Assembly (NCBI GenBank): GCA_039197765.1 | Contig: JBCCTX010000157.1 | Coordinates: 1-17,902 of the forward strand | Direction: 5' to 3' | DNA length: 17,902 bases | Origin: JBCCTX01 sp039197765 | GTDB taxonomy: Bacteria; Bacteroidota; Bacteroidia; J057 | Shown: piece by piece, positions 16,482 through 17,902 of the stretch | Numbering within the stretch: position 1 is the first letter of the stretch | How the letters are laid out: every line of letters begins with the position of its first letter | The notes under the pieces: generated by a model | What the model was told of the DNA's origin: nothing | The model's input: the letters and a program-made list of their open reading frames with translations, nothing else | Database searches by the model: none | Translations under genes and position numbers: made by a program

Positions 16482-17183
16482 TTAGGAGGGAATCTCAATC
16501 CAAATAGCATGTGCAACGGCACATAATTCACCCGCTTCATTGTAAAGGGCTGTACCCGCGAAGGCCTTACGCCCATCTTTGCCCTTGTCCCAGCCAATCA
16601 CGACACACTTTTCCTCTGGCGCGATAGATTCTCGTATTTCAGCAGTCATTCTACCCAAAACAGCCACCCGTGTCATCTGTCGAATCAAGGAAAAGGAACC
16701 CGGGCAATCCAAGGCACACCACATGTATGTGGGGTCTATTTTCCCCTCTCCGTTCGCTAGGGAGGCATTGGGAATCCAAGTAGAGGCCACTATATTGGTT
16801 AAGGGAATCTCCCCAGCAAAAATGCGGAGTCCATCTCCTTTCTCACGTTGTGGGCCGCAAACAAAGCAGCTAGGGAAAGGATGGTCCTGAAATCCAATGT
16901 AGGCTTCCATTGCGGCTTCCGCTACTTCAAAGCCAGGATTTTCAGGCGCAGAAAAATCTATCCTTCCAGGTTTCGCAGTGGCAATGAGAACCTCTCCATC
17001 CATCAGGGCTACCATTTCCCCTTCCTGACGTATATGTAGGGGTTTATCCATCGGAGTAGGCTTGCGAAGGGTAACTTCTGCAATACCTCCTAACTCTTTT
17101 GCCAACATCCCGCAGGTAAATCCCCCATTCGCTGAATTGGGAGGACCACAAAATCGATGAGGTATAGAGAGAGTTTGTGTCAT
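16482..17183 (-). CDS. double-hotdog-like protein, possible thioesterase
   Basis: A 233-residue cytoplasmic protein without a signal peptide. It appears to consist of two hotdog-fold units. The first (about 9-100) has HRFCGPPNSANGGFTCGMLA, where a long helix would contact a CoA-like ligand. The second (about 104-232) has a C106-x2-C109 entry (CFVCGPQREKGDGLRI), DPTYMWCALDCPG and a terminal strand. Comparable double-hotdog proteins hydrolyse or hydrate acyl-CoA thioesters, but the acidic catalytic residue is not obvious, so activity is uncertain. The gene precedes the FAD oxidoreductase with 1 nt between stop and start. It is divergent from the phosphoesterase, 133 nt away. The partner flavoenzyme suggests a shared, unidentified acyl- or amine-containing substrate (inference). 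Confidence 0.8.
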   Translation of the reverse strand: MTQTLSIPHRFCGPPNSANGGFTCGMLAKELGGIAEVTLRKPTPMDKPLHIRQEGEMVALMDGEVLIATAKPGRIDFSAPENPGFEVAEAAMEAYIGFQDHPFPSCFVCGPQREKGDGLRIFAGEIPLTNIVASTWIPNASLANGEGKIDPTYMWCALDCPGSFSLIRQMTRVAVLGRMTAEIRESIAPEEKCVVIGWDKGKDGRKAFAGTALYNEAGELCAVAHAIWIEIPS

Positions 17184-17316
17184 ATTTGGGAAAAAATTTG
17201 AGATTACAAGTAATTTACAATTAAAAACTTTTTATCTTATTTTTTCATCCCTAGGTAATCCCTATCTAACATTTACAGGCGAACTTCGAGTTTATATTTT
17301 TTAACCTTGTAATCCT

Positions 17317-17902
17317 ATGAAATCACTTTTTACTTTTGGAATCATCGGCTTTCTACTCTTGAACGTATTAGTGGGCCAGGAGGAAACCGCTAAAATTGTA
17401 ATAGACATACAGGGAGATGCGCAGCCTTGGAACCATCTTGAGCTAAACGACTCTGAAGATCAGTTCCAGTTTGCCATCGTTACAGATCGTACCGGAGGGC
17501 ATCGCCCTGGGGTATTTCTGGATGGAGTACGCAAACTAAACCTGCTTCAGCCAGAATTTGTGATGAGTGTCGGTGACCTAATAGAAGGATATACAGAAGA
17601 TGAAGTTGAAATTGACCGGCAGTGGGAGGAGTTTGATGGCTTTATCGATGAGTTGGAAATGCCTTTCTTTTACGTACCAGGAAATCACGACTATACCAAC
17701 CCTGTTATGGCTCGCAAATGGGAAGAGCGATTAGGCCCTTCTTACTATCATTTTGTATACAAAGATGTACTTTTTCTGGCTATTAACAGCGAAAGGGCAG
17801 TAGCTAGTGGAGGAAAGAATACCTATGTGGACGATAAGCAGTATGAATATGTTAAGCAGGCACTAGCCGATAATCCCGATGTGCGCTGGACCTTAGTATT
17901 CA
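17317..17902 (+). CDS. exported calcineurin-like metallophosphoesterase, truncated at the window edge
   Basis: The first 195 codons of a plus-strand gene cut by the right edge. The ATG at 17317 begins a signal peptide (MKSLFTFGIIGFLLLNVLVG, cleavage near 20-21). The metallophosphoesterase body carries three of the usual metal-binding blocks: FAIVTDRTGG (D57), MSVGDLIEGYTED (G86-D87) and the classic GNHD (residues 122-125). The first block reads D-R-T-G-G rather than the textbook D-x-H, so the first site is altered from canonical enzymes. As far as I recall, the DRTGGHRPGVF form occurs in a subfamily of such proteins. The C-terminal histidine motifs lie beyond the window. It probably hydrolyses phosphate esters in the periplasm; the substrate is unknown. 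No stop occurs in frame before the edge. Confidence 0.92.
   Translation, partial: MKSLFTFGIIGFLLLNVLVGQEETAKIVIDIQGDAQPWNHLELNDSEDQFQFAIVTDRTGGHRPGVFLDGVRKLNLLQPEFVMSVGDLIEGYTEDEVEIDRQWEEFDGFIDELEMPFFYVPGNHDYTNPVMARKWEERLGPSYYHFVYKDVLFLAINSERAVASGGKNTYVDDKQYEYVKQALADNPDVRWTLVF

Noticed and set aside
16481..16597. N-terminal extension of the FAD oxidoreductase into the hotdog gene
   Set aside because: The Rossmann fold begins right after the ATG at 16480, and the extension overlaps the real end of the upstream gene.

Overview
The window looks like chromosomal DNA from a free-living or environmental Bacteroidota (Cytophagia/Saprospiria/Flavobacteriia type). Three things point there: a type B type-IX-secretion sorting domain (CHU_C, gliding-motility-associated C-terminus) on a large secreted protein, a LytS-type histidine kinase with a LytTR regulator, and gene starts without recognisable Shine-Dalgarno sequences. 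Nearly every protein outside the regulators and two cytoplasmic enzymes carries an export signal, so this is largely a cell-envelope and secretion neighbourhood. I see no rRNA, tRNA, CRISPR array, transposase or integrase. No gene-free stretch exceeds about 230 bases.

Layout. (1) 71-1954, minus: a LytS-like histidine kinase followed after 6 nt by its LytTR response regulator. (2) 2168-4924, plus, divergent from the kinase: an apparent three-gene operon of exported proteins. Two are paralogous proteins with two NTF2/SnoaL-like domains each, and the third joins a CBM-like beta-sandwich to a lipocalin-like barrel. (3) 4967-10641, minus: a run of four genes with gaps of 14, 66 and 27 nt. In transcription order these are a large exported PcRGLX/YetA-like carbohydrate-active protein, a Crp/Fnr-family regulator, a 740-residue lipoprotein with a C-terminal discoidin domain, and a small cysteine-containing exported protein. 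(4) 10872-12077, plus: a lipoprotein alpha/beta hydrolase of the acetyl-xylan-esterase type, divergent from the PcRGLX-like gene. (5) 12105-17183, minus: in transcription order a double-hotdog protein, an FAD amine-oxidase-like enzyme 1 nt downstream, a T9SS-secreted adhesin-like protein and an SH3b-domain protein. (6) 17317 to the right edge, plus: the start of an exported calcineurin-like phosphoesterase.

How the genes may work together (inference): region 3 plus the divergent esterase resembles a small polysaccharide-handling locus, with a lyase/hydrolase-like protein, a carbohydrate-binding lipoprotein, a deacetylating esterase and an embedded Crp-type regulator. It has no SusC/SusD pair, so it is not a classical PUL. 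The LytS/LytTR pair faces the NTF2-protein operon across a 213-bp intergenic region and could control it. The hotdog/FAD pair looks like a tightly coupled small metabolic unit. Several reading frames can be extended upstream to TTG or GTG codons. I chose internal ATG starts where these give proper signal peptides or a proper Rossmann N-terminus. The kinase is the exception: it has no ATG available.
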